Source: UBA9647 sp049522195 (GTDB lineage Bacteria; Bacteroidota; Ignavibacteria; UBA10030). From it: a stretch of 55,327 bases of DNA. The position numbers and the translations under genes were made by a program. Below are positions 1 through 9,159 of this stretch, in pieces. Positions within the stretch are counted from its first letter, which is position 1. Each line of letters opens with the position of its first letter. The notes below the pieces were generated by a model. It had not been told where the DNA came from. It worked only from the letters and a program-made list of their open reading frames with translations, and made no database searches. Where the stretch lies: assembly GCA_049522195.1 (NCBI GenBank), contig JBEKOB010000025.1, positions 1 through 55,327 on the forward strand. The letters run 5' to 3'.

Positions 1-302
1 AGAAAGCCAAGCTTTCCAAGGTTCACTCCGAGGATCGGCGTCCCCTTCTCGGCGACCTGACGGGCCAGATTCAGAATCGTCCCGTCGCCCCCAAGTGAGA
101 TAAGCATGTCACCTGCGGTTGCCAGGTTCTTGACAGATACAGTCCTACCAGACAGCTTCGCGTGAAATCTCTTGCGAAGAACGACGGCCAGAGACCGTTC
201 CACGACATAATCCGCGCCATCAGCTTCCAGGCGCTGTAGAACTCTTTGGGCGATCTTCGGGACTCCTTCTTTTCGAAGGTTTCCTGCGATGACGAATTTC
301 AT
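1..302 (-). CDS. nadK: NAD kinase, N-terminal part (runs off the window)
   Basis: Phosphorylates NAD to NADP in the cytoplasm. Reading the minus strand from the ATG at 302 gives about 100 residues beginning MKFVIAGNLRKEG. They contain the family's nucleotide-binding motif GGDGT, here in LISLGGDGTILNLA, followed by the typical GVNLGKLGF. The C-terminal two thirds lie beyond the left edge. The start sits 2 bp after the stop of the DUF1844 gene, so the two are probably co-transcribed with the glycosyltransferase upstream. The motif pair is specific to NAD kinases, so only the unseen C-terminus is uncertain. Confidence 0.93.
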   Translation of the reverse strand, partial: MKFVIAGNLRKEGVPKIAQRVLQRLEADGADYVVERSLAVVLRKRFHAKLSGRTVSVKNLATAGDMLISLGGDGTILNLARQVAEKGTPILGVNLGKLGF

Positions 303-304
303 CA

Positions 305-622
305 CTAGTCCTTCTTTTCAAGTGCCGGCTCCCCCGGAGCAGCGGTCTCGGAAGTCTTGTCTTTGTCGAGTTCCTCGACGTAATTCAGCTTGAGCTCCTT
401 AATGACATTCACCAGAAATCTCGACTCCTCTTCTGACAGGTTCCCTTTTGTCTTGGACGCAAGGGCGTCAAGTGTGTCAATGACGAACTGCGCCTGTTCC
501 AGACTCCTCTCAATCTTGTCGGAGAGGGGGTTCTTCGTTTTTCCCATATGCTGCATCGCAGCGGCATGGAACATGAGCACCAAACCCATGAACAAGGCGG
601 TTTCTTTGTCACTCTCGGCCAT
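305..622 (-). CDS. DUF1844 family protein
   Basis: A 105-residue soluble protein matching the DUF1844 pattern. It starts MAESDKETALFMGLVLMFH, continues with an AAAMQHMGK segment, a helix resembling LEQAQFVIDTLDALASKTKGN, and then LSEEESRFLVNVIKELKLNYVE. The acidic, lysine-rich tail is low complexity. The biochemical role of the family is unknown. Its ATG overlaps the TAA of the upstream glycosyltransferase gene by one base (TAATG), and the NAD kinase start follows 2 bp after its stop, so translation is probably coupled. The family is often seen as a small conserved gene beside housekeeping genes. No membrane segment or signal peptide is visible. Confidence 0.85.
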   Translation of the reverse strand: MAESDKETALFMGLVLMFHAAAMQHMGKTKNPLSDKIERSLEQAQFVIDTLDALASKTKGNLSEEESRFLVNVIKELKLNYVEELDKDKTSETAAPGEPALEKKD

Positions 623-1389
623 TAAGGTTTACTCCTTTCAGTACCAGTAGATAGCTCCCAAAGTTTGACGTACTTGGTGAAGACATAGCAGGATGAAAGG
701 ACACACAGGATGAAACCCTGAATCCCATCCAGAAAGCCAAGTCTCACAACGTACATCCTAATGAAAACCCACACGGGCCTCACTATGATCTGACTGAGGC
801 GGAATACCGTTCGCTTCTCCAACATCTCATCAGCTGCAAGTGTAGTATACCAATTGAACTTCTCAAGATAGTGCCAGAGGTTCGGATCAGTAAAATGAAG
901 AAGGTCGGAACGCAACCTGCCTACCTCCCCATTGAACTCAAACTTCTCATGCACCTTGTTCTCGGAAAACCGGCCAGCACCTTTCTTGAACAACCTTGAA
1001 ACATAGCCCGGATACCACCCACAGTGCTTGATCCACTTACCCAGGAAGAAGGCTTTCCTAGGCATTTCATATACAATCGATGGCGTTCCTTCTTGACCTG
1101 TAGTCGCTTGGATCTCTTTGCGTAACTCATCAGTTACACGCTCATCAGCATCCAGCCACAAGATCCATGTGCCAGTGCACTGTTCGAGCGCGAAGTTCTT
1201 GGAGGCACCATATCCTTCCCAGGATTTGACAAAGACCTTGCTCGTAAATTTCCTGGCCAGCTCCAGCGTTCTGTCCTCGCTCCCGCCATCAACAACTACT
1301 ATTTCCTGTGCCCAGCGAACAGAATTGAGGCAATCCTCAATGTTTCGCTCTTCATTCTTCGTGATTACGATGACAGACAACGAGCTCAA
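622..1389 (-). CDS. Family 2 glycosyltransferase, WaaE/KdtX-like
   Basis: A 255-residue GT-A glycosyltransferase likely to add a sugar to LPS core or another envelope glycan at the inner face of the cytoplasmic membrane. The start LSVIVITKNEERNIEDCL is the GT2 nucleotide-sugar fold. VVDGGSEDRT and the DxD-type WILWLDADERV motif follow at about residues 35 and 78. The C-terminal membrane-associated stretch (RPVWVFIRMYVVRLGFLDG, then KYVKLWEL) is characteristic of WaaE-like enzymes. No ATG is available; a TTG at 1389 with a G-rich stretch about 10 nt upstream is the best start. It lies 13 bp after the leuS stop and overlaps the next gene by one base. The exact acceptor sugar cannot be told from sequence. 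Confidence 0.88.
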   Translation of the reverse strand: MSSLSVIVITKNEERNIEDCLNSVRWAQEIVVVDGGSEDRTLELARKFTSKVFVKSWEGYGASKNFALEQCTGTWILWLDADERVTDELRKEIQATTGQEGTPSIVYEMPRKAFFLGKWIKHCGWYPGYVSRLFKKGAGRFSENKVHEKFEFNGEVGRLRSDLLHFTDPNLWHYLEKFNWYTTLAADEMLEKRTVFRLSQIIVRPVWVFIRMYVVRLGFLDGIQGFILCVLSSCYVFTKYVKLWELSTGTERSKP

Positions 1390-1402
1390 GTGGATGTGCC
1401 CC

Positions 1403-3985
1403 CTAGGACCCTACGACAATGTTGACCAACTTGTTCTTCACGACGATTGTGCGCAGCACTGTTTTGCCATCAAGATACTTCTGCGTGTTCGGATCCTGGC
1501 TCGCCAATCGCTCGAGCTCCTTGTCATCAGTTCCTTGCGAAACGAGGAGCTTACCTCTTACCTTTCCATTCACTTGCAGCACAACCTCAACCATTTCCTC
1601 GATGGTTTTGACGGGGTCGAAGACCGGCCACGCTTCATACGCCAACGATGTCTTGTGGCCCAGAAGCTCCCAGAGCTCTTCAGTAACATGCGGAGCAAAC
1701 GGGGAGATGAGCAGGACAAACTGCTCCAATTCCTTCCGAGGCAGTTCCTGCAGCTTATATGCCTCATTGAGGAAAATCATAAGCTGTGATATGGCCGTAT
1801 TGAAGCGGAGGGCATCAATGTCCTCCCCCACTTTCTTCACAGTCTGGTGGAACAGCCGTTCAAATTCCGGGGTGGGCGCTTTGTCAATGATGGCAGGGTT
1901 GAGTTTCCCAGACTCATCGACGAAGAGCCGCCAGACACGATTCAGGAAGCGAAATACACCTTCGACGCCCCGTGTGCTCCAGGGTTTCATCTCCTCAAGC
2001 GGCCCCATAAACATTTCGAACAGCCGCATTGAATCTGCGCCGTACTGAGAGATGACATCATCTGGGTTTACCACGTTACCGCGCGATTTTGACATTTTTC
2101 GCGAATCTTCCCCGAGGATGATCCCCTGATGGCGAAGCTGGGTAAACGGCTCCTTGGTGCTTACATAGCCGAGATCAAAAAGAAGTTTGTGCCAGAATCT
2201 GGCATACATCAGATGCAAAACGGCGTGCTCGGAGCCACCGACGTAGAGATCGATGGGCATCCAGTAGCGCTCCTTCTTTGCAGAACAAAACTCGTTCGGA
2301 TTGGCCGGGTCAATGAAGCGCAGATAGTACCAACATGAACCCGCCCATTGGGGCATTGTGTTGGTTTCTCTTCTTCCCTTCAACCCCGTGTCCTTGTCCA
2401 TCACGTTGACCCATTCCGTGGCCAGAGCGAGCGGCGATTCCGTCGTTCCGCTTGGCTGGAACTTTTTCAGGTCGGGCAACAAGAGCGGCAATTCGCTCTC
2501 AGGCAACGCGACCATCGTTCCATCTTCCAGATGCAAGATTGGAATCGGCTCGCCCCAATACCGTTGCCTGGAAAACAGCCAATCTCTCAGTTTAAACTGG
2601 ACTGTAGCTTTTCCAAGCTTTTTCTTCTGCAACCAGGCCGCAATCGCTCTCTTGGCTTCCGCAGTCGGCAGTCCGTTCAGCGAAAGCTCCTCGTTCGCCG
2701 AATTGATCGCAACTCCATCGTCGACAAAAATCTCCGGTGCCTCAGGTCCTCCATCAACTACCTTGACGATGGGAAGATTGAACTTTTTCGCGAACTCGCC
2801 GTCGCGGTCATCGTGGCCGGGAACTGCCATGATTGCGCCGGTCCCATACCCCATCAGCACGTAGTCTGCGATCCAGATGGGAATCTCTTTGCCGGTCGCA
2901 GGGTTGATCGCATACGCTCCGATGAAGACACCGGATTTGTCCTTGTCTATGCCTCGCTCAAGCTCCGACTTGCGGGCTGCCTGGCCTTGATATTCCCGGA
3001 CGGCTTCGCGCATCGGGGCGTCAGTCAGGATATCGACCAACGGATGCTCCGGGGCCAATACCATGTACGTCGCTCCAAACAACGTATCCGCACGCGTCGT
3101 GAACACGCGTAGACGCTCGCTGCGTCCTTTGATTGCAAAATCAATCTCCGCTCCTTCAGAACGACCTATCCAGTTTCGCTGTTGTTCCATCGTTGAAACC
3201 GGCCAATCCAGGTCCCCGGCATCTTCAAGCAATCGTTCAGCATACGCCGTAATCCGCATCATCCATTGACGCATTGGGCGTCGCTCAACCGTGTATCCCT
3301 TCTCGGTCCATTCAGCGACCTCCTCGTTCGCCAACACCGTCCCAAGCCCTTCACACCAATTGACCGGGATCTCTGCGACGTACGCTAAACGGTATCGGGC
3401 TATGAAATCGTGTTGCTCCTTGCGGCTCTTTTTCTTCCACTCGTCAGCTGAGAACGGTTGTTCCGAATCAAGGCCTGTGTTTCCTTTCGCTTCGAGTTCC
3501 TCCCGAAGGGTCTCTATCGGTCTTGCTTTCTTCGCCCTCGGATCGAACCAGGAATCATAGATCTTTAAGAATATCCACTGTGTCCATTTGTAGTACTGTG
3601 GATCGGTTGTATTGACTTCACGGGACCAGTCGTAGCTCAGTCCCAGCATCTTGATCTGACGTCTGAATGTGGAGATATTCTCTTCCGTCGTAGTCCGGGG
3701 ATGAATGTTGGTTTGCATAGCATACCGCTCGGCTGGCAACCCAAACGCGTCCCATCCCATTGGGTGAAGAACGTTGAAGCCCTTCATCCTCTTGTATCTG
3801 CACAGAATATCTGTCGCCGTATATCCTTCCGGATGCCCAACGTGGAGACCTGCGCCAGACGGATACGGAAACATGTCAAGCACATAGATCTTCGGTTTCC
3901 CGGAGGGATCATCAGTCTTGAATGTCTGGTGCTTATCCCAGAATGACTGCCATTTCTTTTCGATATCCAGAAACTGGTACTTCAT
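1403..3985 (-). CDS. leuS: Leucyl-tRNA synthetase
   Basis: Class Ia aminoacyl-tRNA synthetase that charges tRNA-Leu. It is full length at 860 residues. The HIGH-type motif appears as HVGH near residue 50 in FPYPSGAGLHVGHPEGYT, the KMSKS signature as KMSKSRGN near residue 631, and the CP1 editing domain contains VFTTRADTLFGATYMVLAPEH. The C-terminal anticodon-binding region ends with VNGKVRGK, typical of bacterial LeuRS. A TTG lies one codon upstream (3988), but the ATG at 3985 has a better spaced AAAGGA and is preferred. About 210 bp separate it from the phosphatase gene upstream. That gap holds a six-pair stem (CTGCCG/CGGCAG, 4029-4046), but no T-box could be recognised. Confidence 0.97.
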   Translation of the reverse strand: MKYQFLDIEKKWQSFWDKHQTFKTDDPSGKPKIYVLDMFPYPSGAGLHVGHPEGYTATDILCRYKRMKGFNVLHPMGWDAFGLPAERYAMQTNIHPRTTTEENISTFRRQIKMLGLSYDWSREVNTTDPQYYKWTQWIFLKIYDSWFDPRAKKARPIETLREELEAKGNTGLDSEQPFSADEWKKKSRKEQHDFIARYRLAYVAEIPVNWCEGLGTVLANEEVAEWTEKGYTVERRPMRQWMMRITAYAERLLEDAGDLDWPVSTMEQQRNWIGRSEGAEIDFAIKGRSERLRVFTTRADTLFGATYMVLAPEHPLVDILTDAPMREAVREYQGQAARKSELERGIDKDKSGVFIGAYAINPATGKEIPIWIADYVLMGYGTGAIMAVPGHDDRDGEFAKKFNLPIVKVVDGGPEAPEIFVDDGVAINSANEELSLNGLPTAEAKRAIAAWLQKKKLGKATVQFKLRDWLFSRQRYWGEPIPILHLEDGTMVALPESELPLLLPDLKKFQPSGTTESPLALATEWVNVMDKDTGLKGRRETNTMPQWAGSCWYYLRFIDPANPNEFCSAKKERYWMPIDLYVGGSEHAVLHLMYARFWHKLLFDLGYVSTKEPFTQLRHQGIILGEDSRKMSKSRGNVVNPDDVISQYGADSMRLFEMFMGPLEEMKPWSTRGVEGVFRFLNRVWRLFVDESGKLNPAIIDKAPTPEFERLFHQTVKKVGEDIDALRFNTAISQLMIFLNEAYKLQELPRKELEQFVLLISPFAPHVTEELWELLGHKTSLAYEAWPVFDPVKTIEEMVEVVLQVNGKVRGKLLVSQGTDDKELERLASQDPNTQKYLDGKTVLRTIVVKNKLVNIVVGS

Positions 3986-4197
3986 CAAATCTCAAAATCC
4001 TTTCTGACCATGCTGCTTCTCATTCATCCTGCCGGAACTTTCGGCAGAATCAAATCACACTCTCGTGCGAGAAGAGGCGGTAATCCTCTCTTCAATGCGC
4101 TCGACGTATGCAATGTAGTAAATAGGTGCCCCAATTTCAATGAAGAGAGGGGATCATAGGAAGGAACAGCAGGGGAAATAGTATGGATAGTCAATCT

Positions 4198-5982
4198 TCA
4201 GAGTGCTCGGAAGACAAGCATCGTGATGTCGTCCGATTGAGGAGTGCCTTCTGTGTGCTCCTCGAGTGCGAGCTGTATCTGTGTGATGATTTCAGAAGGA
4301 GACAACGCCCGTATCTTCACCAGGACTTGTTCGAGCCGCTCCTCCGTGAAATCCTCTTCTTCAGCGTTCATAGCCTCGCTTACGCCATCAGTAAACATCA
4401 CCACGACGTCCCCTGATCCCAACACCACGCTTCCTTCTTGATACGGTGTCAAGGTCTTCATCAATCCCAAAATGATACCGCCGACGTCGAGCCTCTCGAT
4501 GCTGCCATCTGCTCTGAGCAGGAACGGAGGATTGTGACCGGCATTGACGTAGCGAAACTCCTTTGTGTCGACGTTGAGAGAGCCCCAGAAAAACGTAATG
4601 AACTTATCCTGTCCTGTGTTTAACGACGTGAGGTCATTGATACGACCTGTCGCATCTGAAAGCGATAAGCCCATTGGTGCAAACGCTCGAAGGGATGCTT
4701 GCACGTTTGCCATGAGCAATGCGGCGGGCGTACCCTTCCCCGAGACGTCGCCTATGGCGAGGATATACTGATCATGCTGAATGGGGACAACGTCATAGTA
4801 GTCGCCACCAACCTGTTTGGATGTGATATTGATCGCGGCAGTTTCAAAACCCGGGATGGAGGGAAGTTTCGCCGGCAACAGGCCCTGCTGGATCTCCCGA
4901 GCGATCGCGAGTTCATCCTCCATACGTTGTTTTTCAATCGCCTCGCGGAATAATCGCGCGTTCTCAATGGAAATGATAGCGAGGTTCGCCAACGAATACA
5001 GAAACTCCAGGTCAGCTTTTGTGTACCCTCCACCTCTGAGCTTCTCCCCCAGCAACACCGCCCCTTTCACGTGATTCTGAATTTGCATCGGGACCACTGC
5101 AACGATGCCCACACGAGAGAGCTGTGCCGCCACAGCGCTGAACCGTTTCTGCTTAGCCAGGTTTTCAACAAGGTCTGCCCCCTTCAGTGCGCAGAGCTGC
5201 CTCAGTGTCTCCTGAGGACCAATATCCAGATCGAGCCTCGAGGCAACCAGTTTTAGTTTTCCCTGATCATCGAGGCAAAACGCGTATCGATGGACTCCAA
5301 TCTGTCCGAGCAACGAAAACGTGAGCAAGCGAATAACCTTCTCTGCATCCAAGATAAAGTTGAATTCCTTGCTCAGATCAAACAGGGTATTCAATTCCTG
5401 GTATTTGCGGTCCAGACTTCGATTCACATCCCGCAGCTGCTCAATCATGATCGCTTTCTCGATGGCAGCCGCGGAGAGATTGACAAGCGAGTTGATGAGC
5501 TGGAGTTCGGTTTTCGAATATCGCTTTCCTCCCAAACGTTCGCCAAGGCTGAGCAAACCCACGACCCGTCGTTGAGCCATAATCGGCACAAGAAGCTTCT
5601 GTCCCCGTTCACGAAAGAACCCGGCCCACGGCTTCGACACTCCAGCTCTGTCGGTGTAATCGATACCCCGAATCGGTCTTTCGATGATGACGAGTTGCCC
5701 AACAGTTTCGGCACTCAATCCTTTCGCATTCACAACCTCAAATTGTCCCGGATCTCTTTTCAACAGCACCATTCCCTTCCCGACAAGCATCTTCCCCATC
5801 ACCGTGAGAAGGACGGTACCGAGAATGAATTTGAGATCGACAGAAGAATTGACGACGTTGCTGAATTCAAACAGTGGGAGAATGTCGGACGCGCCGCGAG
5901 AGTCTGCTGTGACAGACCGTGCGCTTTGCACTACTGGTGAGCTGCCTTTCGGGGAGGATTTAGGACTGCGCTCTCGATTCAC
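4198..5982 (-). CDS. GAF-GAF-PP2C (SpoIIE/RsbU-type) serine phosphatase
   Basis: A 594-residue soluble signalling phosphatase, predicted to dephosphorylate a STAS antagonist in a partner-switching pathway. Two GAF-like sensor domains (about residues 30-185 and 205-350) come first. A linker helix with the motif EIQQGLLP follows, then the PP2C SpoIIE domain. Metal-binding residues are visible in VGGDYYDV and IGDVSGKG, and later in YVNAGHNPPFL and FTDGVSEA. No transmembrane segment is seen, so it probably senses a cytoplasmic signal. It appears to start at a GTG at 5982, 23 bp inside the end of the RsbW-like gene, which implies tight co-expression. The start is less certain than the domains. The ligand of the GAF domains is unknown. 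Confidence 0.9.
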   Translation of the reverse strand: MNRERSPKSSPKGSSPVVQSARSVTADSRGASDILPLFEFSNVVNSSVDLKFILGTVLLTVMGKMLVGKGMVLLKRDPGQFEVVNAKGLSAETVGQLVIIERPIRGIDYTDRAGVSKPWAGFFRERGQKLLVPIMAQRRVVGLLSLGERLGGKRYSKTELQLINSLVNLSAAAIEKAIMIEQLRDVNRSLDRKYQELNTLFDLSKEFNFILDAEKVIRLLTFSLLGQIGVHRYAFCLDDQGKLKLVASRLDLDIGPQETLRQLCALKGADLVENLAKQKRFSAVAAQLSRVGIVAVVPMQIQNHVKGAVLLGEKLRGGGYTKADLEFLYSLANLAIISIENARLFREAIEKQRMEDELAIAREIQQGLLPAKLPSIPGFETAAINITSKQVGGDYYDVVPIQHDQYILAIGDVSGKGTPAALLMANVQASLRAFAPMGLSLSDATGRINDLTSLNTGQDKFITFFWGSLNVDTKEFRYVNAGHNPPFLLRADGSIERLDVGGIILGLMKTLTPYQEGSVVLGSGDVVVMFTDGVSEAMNAEEEDFTEERLEQVLVKIRALSPSEIITQIQLALEEHTEGTPQSDDITMLVFRAL

Positions 5983-6424
5983 TGGCGGACAAGTACTTAG
6001 TAAGCCGGACTTCGTTTCGTTTTCCCGGAGCGTACTTGTATTCGACTTTGTCCATGAGGGTTCGCATCAGATAGATGCCTAACCCCCCGCGCCGGTAGTG
6101 GCTCAGGTGTTGTTTGAGGTCGGGTAGTTTTGCGATGGAAGGATTGAATGCCCTGCCGTCATCAATGACCGTGATCTGAAGACGGTCTTTGTCGGGCCGA
6201 ATGACAATCTCGATCTTGCGGTCAGGCGCATATTGATAAGCGTGCTTGATGACATTCGTGCACGCTTCGTCCACTGCCAGGACAATCTTTGACGCTTCCT
6301 CCTCCTCGAACCCGAACTGGCGGGCAGCCTTCAACACAAACTCCCTCACCTCCAGCAGGTTCTCTGTGCGGCTTTCGATCGTCTTGGACAGTATTTGAGC
6401 CTTACCGGCCATATGGGAACACAC
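5960..6424 (-). CDS. RsbW-like anti-sigma factor / serine kinase (HATPase)
   Basis: A 154-residue (or 150, from the ATG at 6412) GHKL-fold protein. It would phosphorylate the STAS protein encoded just upstream and bind a sigma factor or another target. The N-box appears as DEACTNVIKHAY. The G1-like segment is VIDDGRAFNP and the G2-like glycine motif is GGLGIYLM. There is no dimerisation/phosphoacceptor domain, which excludes an ordinary histidine kinase. It lies 32 bp after the STAS gene and overlaps the phosphatase gene downstream. The GTG at 6424 and the ATG at 6412 are both possible starts, and neither has a clear ribosome-binding site. No sigma-factor gene is present in the window, so its target is unknown. 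Confidence 0.87.
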   Translation of the reverse strand: MCSHMAGKAQILSKTIESRTENLLEVREFVLKAARQFGFEEEEASKIVLAVDEACTNVIKHAYQYAPDRKIEIVIRPDKDRLQITVIDDGRAFNPSIAKLPDLKQHLSHYRRGGLGIYLMRTLMDKVEYKYAPGKRNEVRLTKYLSASESRAQS

Positions 6425-6456
6425 TTTTCACGGTGAAGTGTTTCGTCGCTGGTCGA

Positions 6457-6816
6457 CTACGGATTCTTTTGCGATCGGAAACGAACGATCGCTTCCTGCT
6501 CGTCCTTGTAAATTTCGTACAAAATTGGGAAGCCGAGCAGATCGAAGACGTTATATACCTTCGGAGACATGTTTGACAGCTTGATGTCGCCGCTATTCTT
6601 GCGAACGTCTTCGATGAACGCCATGAAGACACCCAACCCAGCGCTACTGATATAGGTAAGGTCTTTACAATTGACGATGATGTTGAATTTCCTGTCCGAC
6701 AGCAGCTTTTGAAAGGCGCTTTCTAGATCCGGGGCTGTGTGGGCGTCGAGATACCCCTTCAGATCAATCACACTCACGCCTTCTCCGTCTCGCTGGTGGA
6801 CCCTGAAATCAGCCAT
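6457..6816 (-). CDS. STAS-domain anti-sigma factor antagonist (SpoIIAA/RsbV-like)
   Basis: A 119-residue single STAS domain, the phosphorylation switch of the module. In its unphosphorylated form it would sequester the RsbW-like kinase. The diagnostic segment is LTYISSAGLGVFMAF; Ser57/Ser58 align with the serine phosphorylated in SpoIIAA (established for the family). The start MADFRVHQRDGEGVSVIDLKG is the first strand-loop unit typical of antagonists. An AAGGAG nine bases before the ATG supports the start. It is the second gene of a four-gene minus-strand set: membrane phosphatase, STAS, kinase, GAF phosphatase. The acidic residue usually just before the serine pair (DSSGLG) is replaced by isoleucine here. 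Confidence 0.93.
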   Translation of the reverse strand: MADFRVHQRDGEGVSVIDLKGYLDAHTAPDLESAFQKLLSDRKFNIIVNCKDLTYISSAGLGVFMAFIEDVRKNSGDIKLSNMSPKVYNVFDLLGFPILYEIYKDEQEAIVRFRSQKNP

Positions 6817-6918
6817 GGTGGTTTACTCCTTCTTGATTCGATAAAATAGCATATCGCCTACCCTCATCTCCCTCACGTTTCACATTCCCGGGTCGACGGG
6901 TTCCATGTTGATATTCTC

Positions 6919-9009
6919 TCATACGATTTTCACCACCACGAGCGTCATATCATCCCCATACGAGGAATTGCCCGTGTAGTTTCGAATTTCCTGAAGAATG
7001 GAATTCTTGATTGTCTCAGCTGATTGCTTCCGAGTACGGAGACCAACATCGACGATACGATCATACCCGAACTCTTCACCTTCCGAATTTCGCGACTCAC
7101 TCAGACCATCGGTATAGAATATACAAATATCTCCATGTCGAAGTGATATCATTGTTTCCTGCGTCGAGTCATCGAAGATCTTGTCGTGTGTCAAACCGAG
7201 ACCGAGCCCCGACGGACGAACCATCCGCGATGTCTCCCCCGAAATGTGAATCATGGGACAATGGCCCGCACGGGCGAGAGTCACTGACGACTTTGAACTG
7301 TCAAATATGGCGTAGAGAAGACTGATGAACGCATTGCGCTCAAGGCTGTCCACCAGCGCTTGATTTGCCCGCAGGAGAAGATCCCGTGGTGATGCGGCAA
7401 CGCGACTCAGGGCCTGGAAAATGCCTTTGACCTCCGCCATATAGAACGCGGCGGAGACTCCTTTGCCCGATACGTCACCTATGACAACACCAAGCTTGTC
7501 GGAATCGAGGGCAATAAAATCATAATAATCTCCACCAACTTCAAGCGATGGTTCAGAAACAGCAGCGACATCCAGCGAAGGATAACTTGGAATCCTCTGC
7601 GGCAGAAGCCGTTTTTGCATCTGCTGCGCGACCATCATTTCCTGCTGGAATCTTTCACGTTCGAGCGATTTTGCAATCAGTTTGGAGTTTTCGATTGCGA
7701 TCGTGACGTGATCCGCAAATGTCGTAAGGACGTCGATATCGTCCTGGTCAAATCCGTACTGGAATTCCTTTGTTGCGTGCAAGAATCCGATCAATTCCTG
7801 GTGCGATGCCAGGGGGACGCATATCAAGGACCCAACGGGCATTTCCAGCTTCTTGATATGCTTTGTCCGGCGATCATTCCCAACATCATCAATGACCAGC
7901 GGGCGTTTCGAATCGATCACGAACTGTCGAAGGGACAGATCGCTGTTGACTGCGATGGATTCAATCTGTTGCCGCGTTGTGTTTTTCAGAGAGACAACCT
8001 CGACCAACACTTCCCCCTGCTCATTGCGTCCCTTGATCAGTTCCAGCCAGGCACTGTTGGCACCCACAACCTCCAGCGTCATCCCGGTCACGCTATCAAC
8101 GAGGTCGGAGAAATCGAAAACCTGCGTGACAAGCCGGCTCAGATTGTGCAACGAAGTCAACTCGGATTGTTTTCTTTCGTACACCTCAGCCGTAGGCATA
8201 TGAAAGAGCGTGCTGACGAAGGCCATCCCAAAATAAATGACCCCAAAAATCGAATTGAGGTAAACAAAGCTGTGAAGTGGAGCGTGATATGCGATGAGTG
8301 GTCGCTCAAGAATGGATTGATTGATGAGCAGGCTGATACCGAGAAATGTCAGGAAGAGCAGCGCGGTGTAAGCGATCGTGTACATCTTCTCGCGCCGGGA
8401 AAGATAGACGACCCAGTTCTGTTTGAACGAGTTGACCACAATGAGAACAATGGCTACAGAGGAAAGCAGGGTGCCAAACAGCATACCTCCGCTCGGCAAC
8501 AGCGGCATGGTAGCAGCATTAGCAACGAGAAGGACAGCCACAAATGCTATGAAATTCCTGTTCGTCCACTTCTTTCTTTTGTAGTACACGAGGTCTCGGA
8601 TGGTGAGCAACGTCATCATCGCGAACACCCCAAGGACGACGGCGGTAATCGAAAGAAGCAGAGTGCCCAGGGCGCTCCCTGACCCGGCTTCTGAACCAGG
8701 TGGAACCCACGCCGGGTTTGCGTTCTCAGCTAGAATCGCGAGAACAACCACTCCGAGCGAATACGCGAGGAGTTTTCCGATGTTCTTGGGTACTGCGAGA
8801 GGCTTCGCTCCACGGATTCCCTGGAGATAGAGGAAAAGTAAAACGAATGAAGCGAACACAGCAGCTTCGCGAACGGTCAGCCAGCCCCCTTGTCCAAGGC
8901 TAACTGCCATCCGGACTACGTCGATGAGGTACACCCCCAGCAACAGGAGCAACGCACCGGCGAGAAGGAAAATCTTCTTTAGGCGAGACATGCGAAACCG
9001 GGATTTCAC
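6919..9009 (-). CDS. Membrane-bound GAF-PP2C (SpoIIE-type) phosphatase
   Basis: A 696-residue phosphatase with an integral membrane sensor. About eight hydrophobic segments occupy roughly residues 8-270 (for example LAGALLLLLGVYLIDVV and LGTLLLSITAVVLGVF). A GAF domain follows (about residues 290-440), then a linker with MQKRLLPQRIP, and a SpoIIE PP2C domain with VGGDYYDFIA, IGDVSGKGVSAAFYMAE, ARAGHCPMI and FYTDGLSESRN. It is likely the membrane input to the STAS/kinase pair encoded immediately downstream. A GTG at 9009 and an ATG at 8991 are both possible starts; the AGGAG nearby is badly spaced for either. The PP2C domain is clear, but no known ligand-binding domain is recognisable in the membrane part. 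Confidence 0.9.
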   Translation of the reverse strand: MKSRFRMSRLKKIFLLAGALLLLLGVYLIDVVRMAVSLGQGGWLTVREAAVFASFVLLFLYLQGIRGAKPLAVPKNIGKLLAYSLGVVVLAILAENANPAWVPPGSEAGSGSALGTLLLSITAVVLGVFAMMTLLTIRDLVYYKRKKWTNRNFIAFVAVLLVANAATMPLLPSGGMLFGTLLSSVAIVLIVVNSFKQNWVVYLSRREKMYTIAYTALLFLTFLGISLLINQSILERPLIAYHAPLHSFVYLNSIFGVIYFGMAFVSTLFHMPTAEVYERKQSELTSLHNLSRLVTQVFDFSDLVDSVTGMTLEVVGANSAWLELIKGRNEQGEVLVEVVSLKNTTRQQIESIAVNSDLSLRQFVIDSKRPLVIDDVGNDRRTKHIKKLEMPVGSLICVPLASHQELIGFLHATKEFQYGFDQDDIDVLTTFADHVTIAIENSKLIAKSLERERFQQEMMVAQQMQKRLLPQRIPSYPSLDVAAVSEPSLEVGGDYYDFIALDSDKLGVVIGDVSGKGVSAAFYMAEVKGIFQALSRVAASPRDLLLRANQALVDSLERNAFISLLYAIFDSSKSSVTLARAGHCPMIHISGETSRMVRPSGLGLGLTHDKIFDDSTQETMISLRHGDICIFYTDGLSESRNSEGEEFGYDRIVDVGLRTRKQSAETIKNSILQEIRNYTGNSSYGDDMTLVVVKIV

Positions 9010-9159
9010 TCCTCGTTGATGGAGAGAGAATGCACCACTTCATGTTCTTCGTCAGAACGTGGGAAAAGTTACAACGCTCCCCCCAGTTTCTACAGCTCTT
9101 GACGATTCGTGGTTTTTGTCCGGAACGATGAACTCCCTGACCGTCAGATGCCTACTTCC

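Noticed and set aside
3986..4197. T-box or other leader control upstream of leuS
   Set aside because: Only a six-pair stem was found. No T-box consensus (such as TGGNACCGCG) and no specifier loop could be seen.
5960..6424. Histidine kinase
   Set aside because: The protein is only the ATPase fold with no phosphoacceptor helix, and it sits between a STAS gene and phosphatases, as RsbW-type kinases do.
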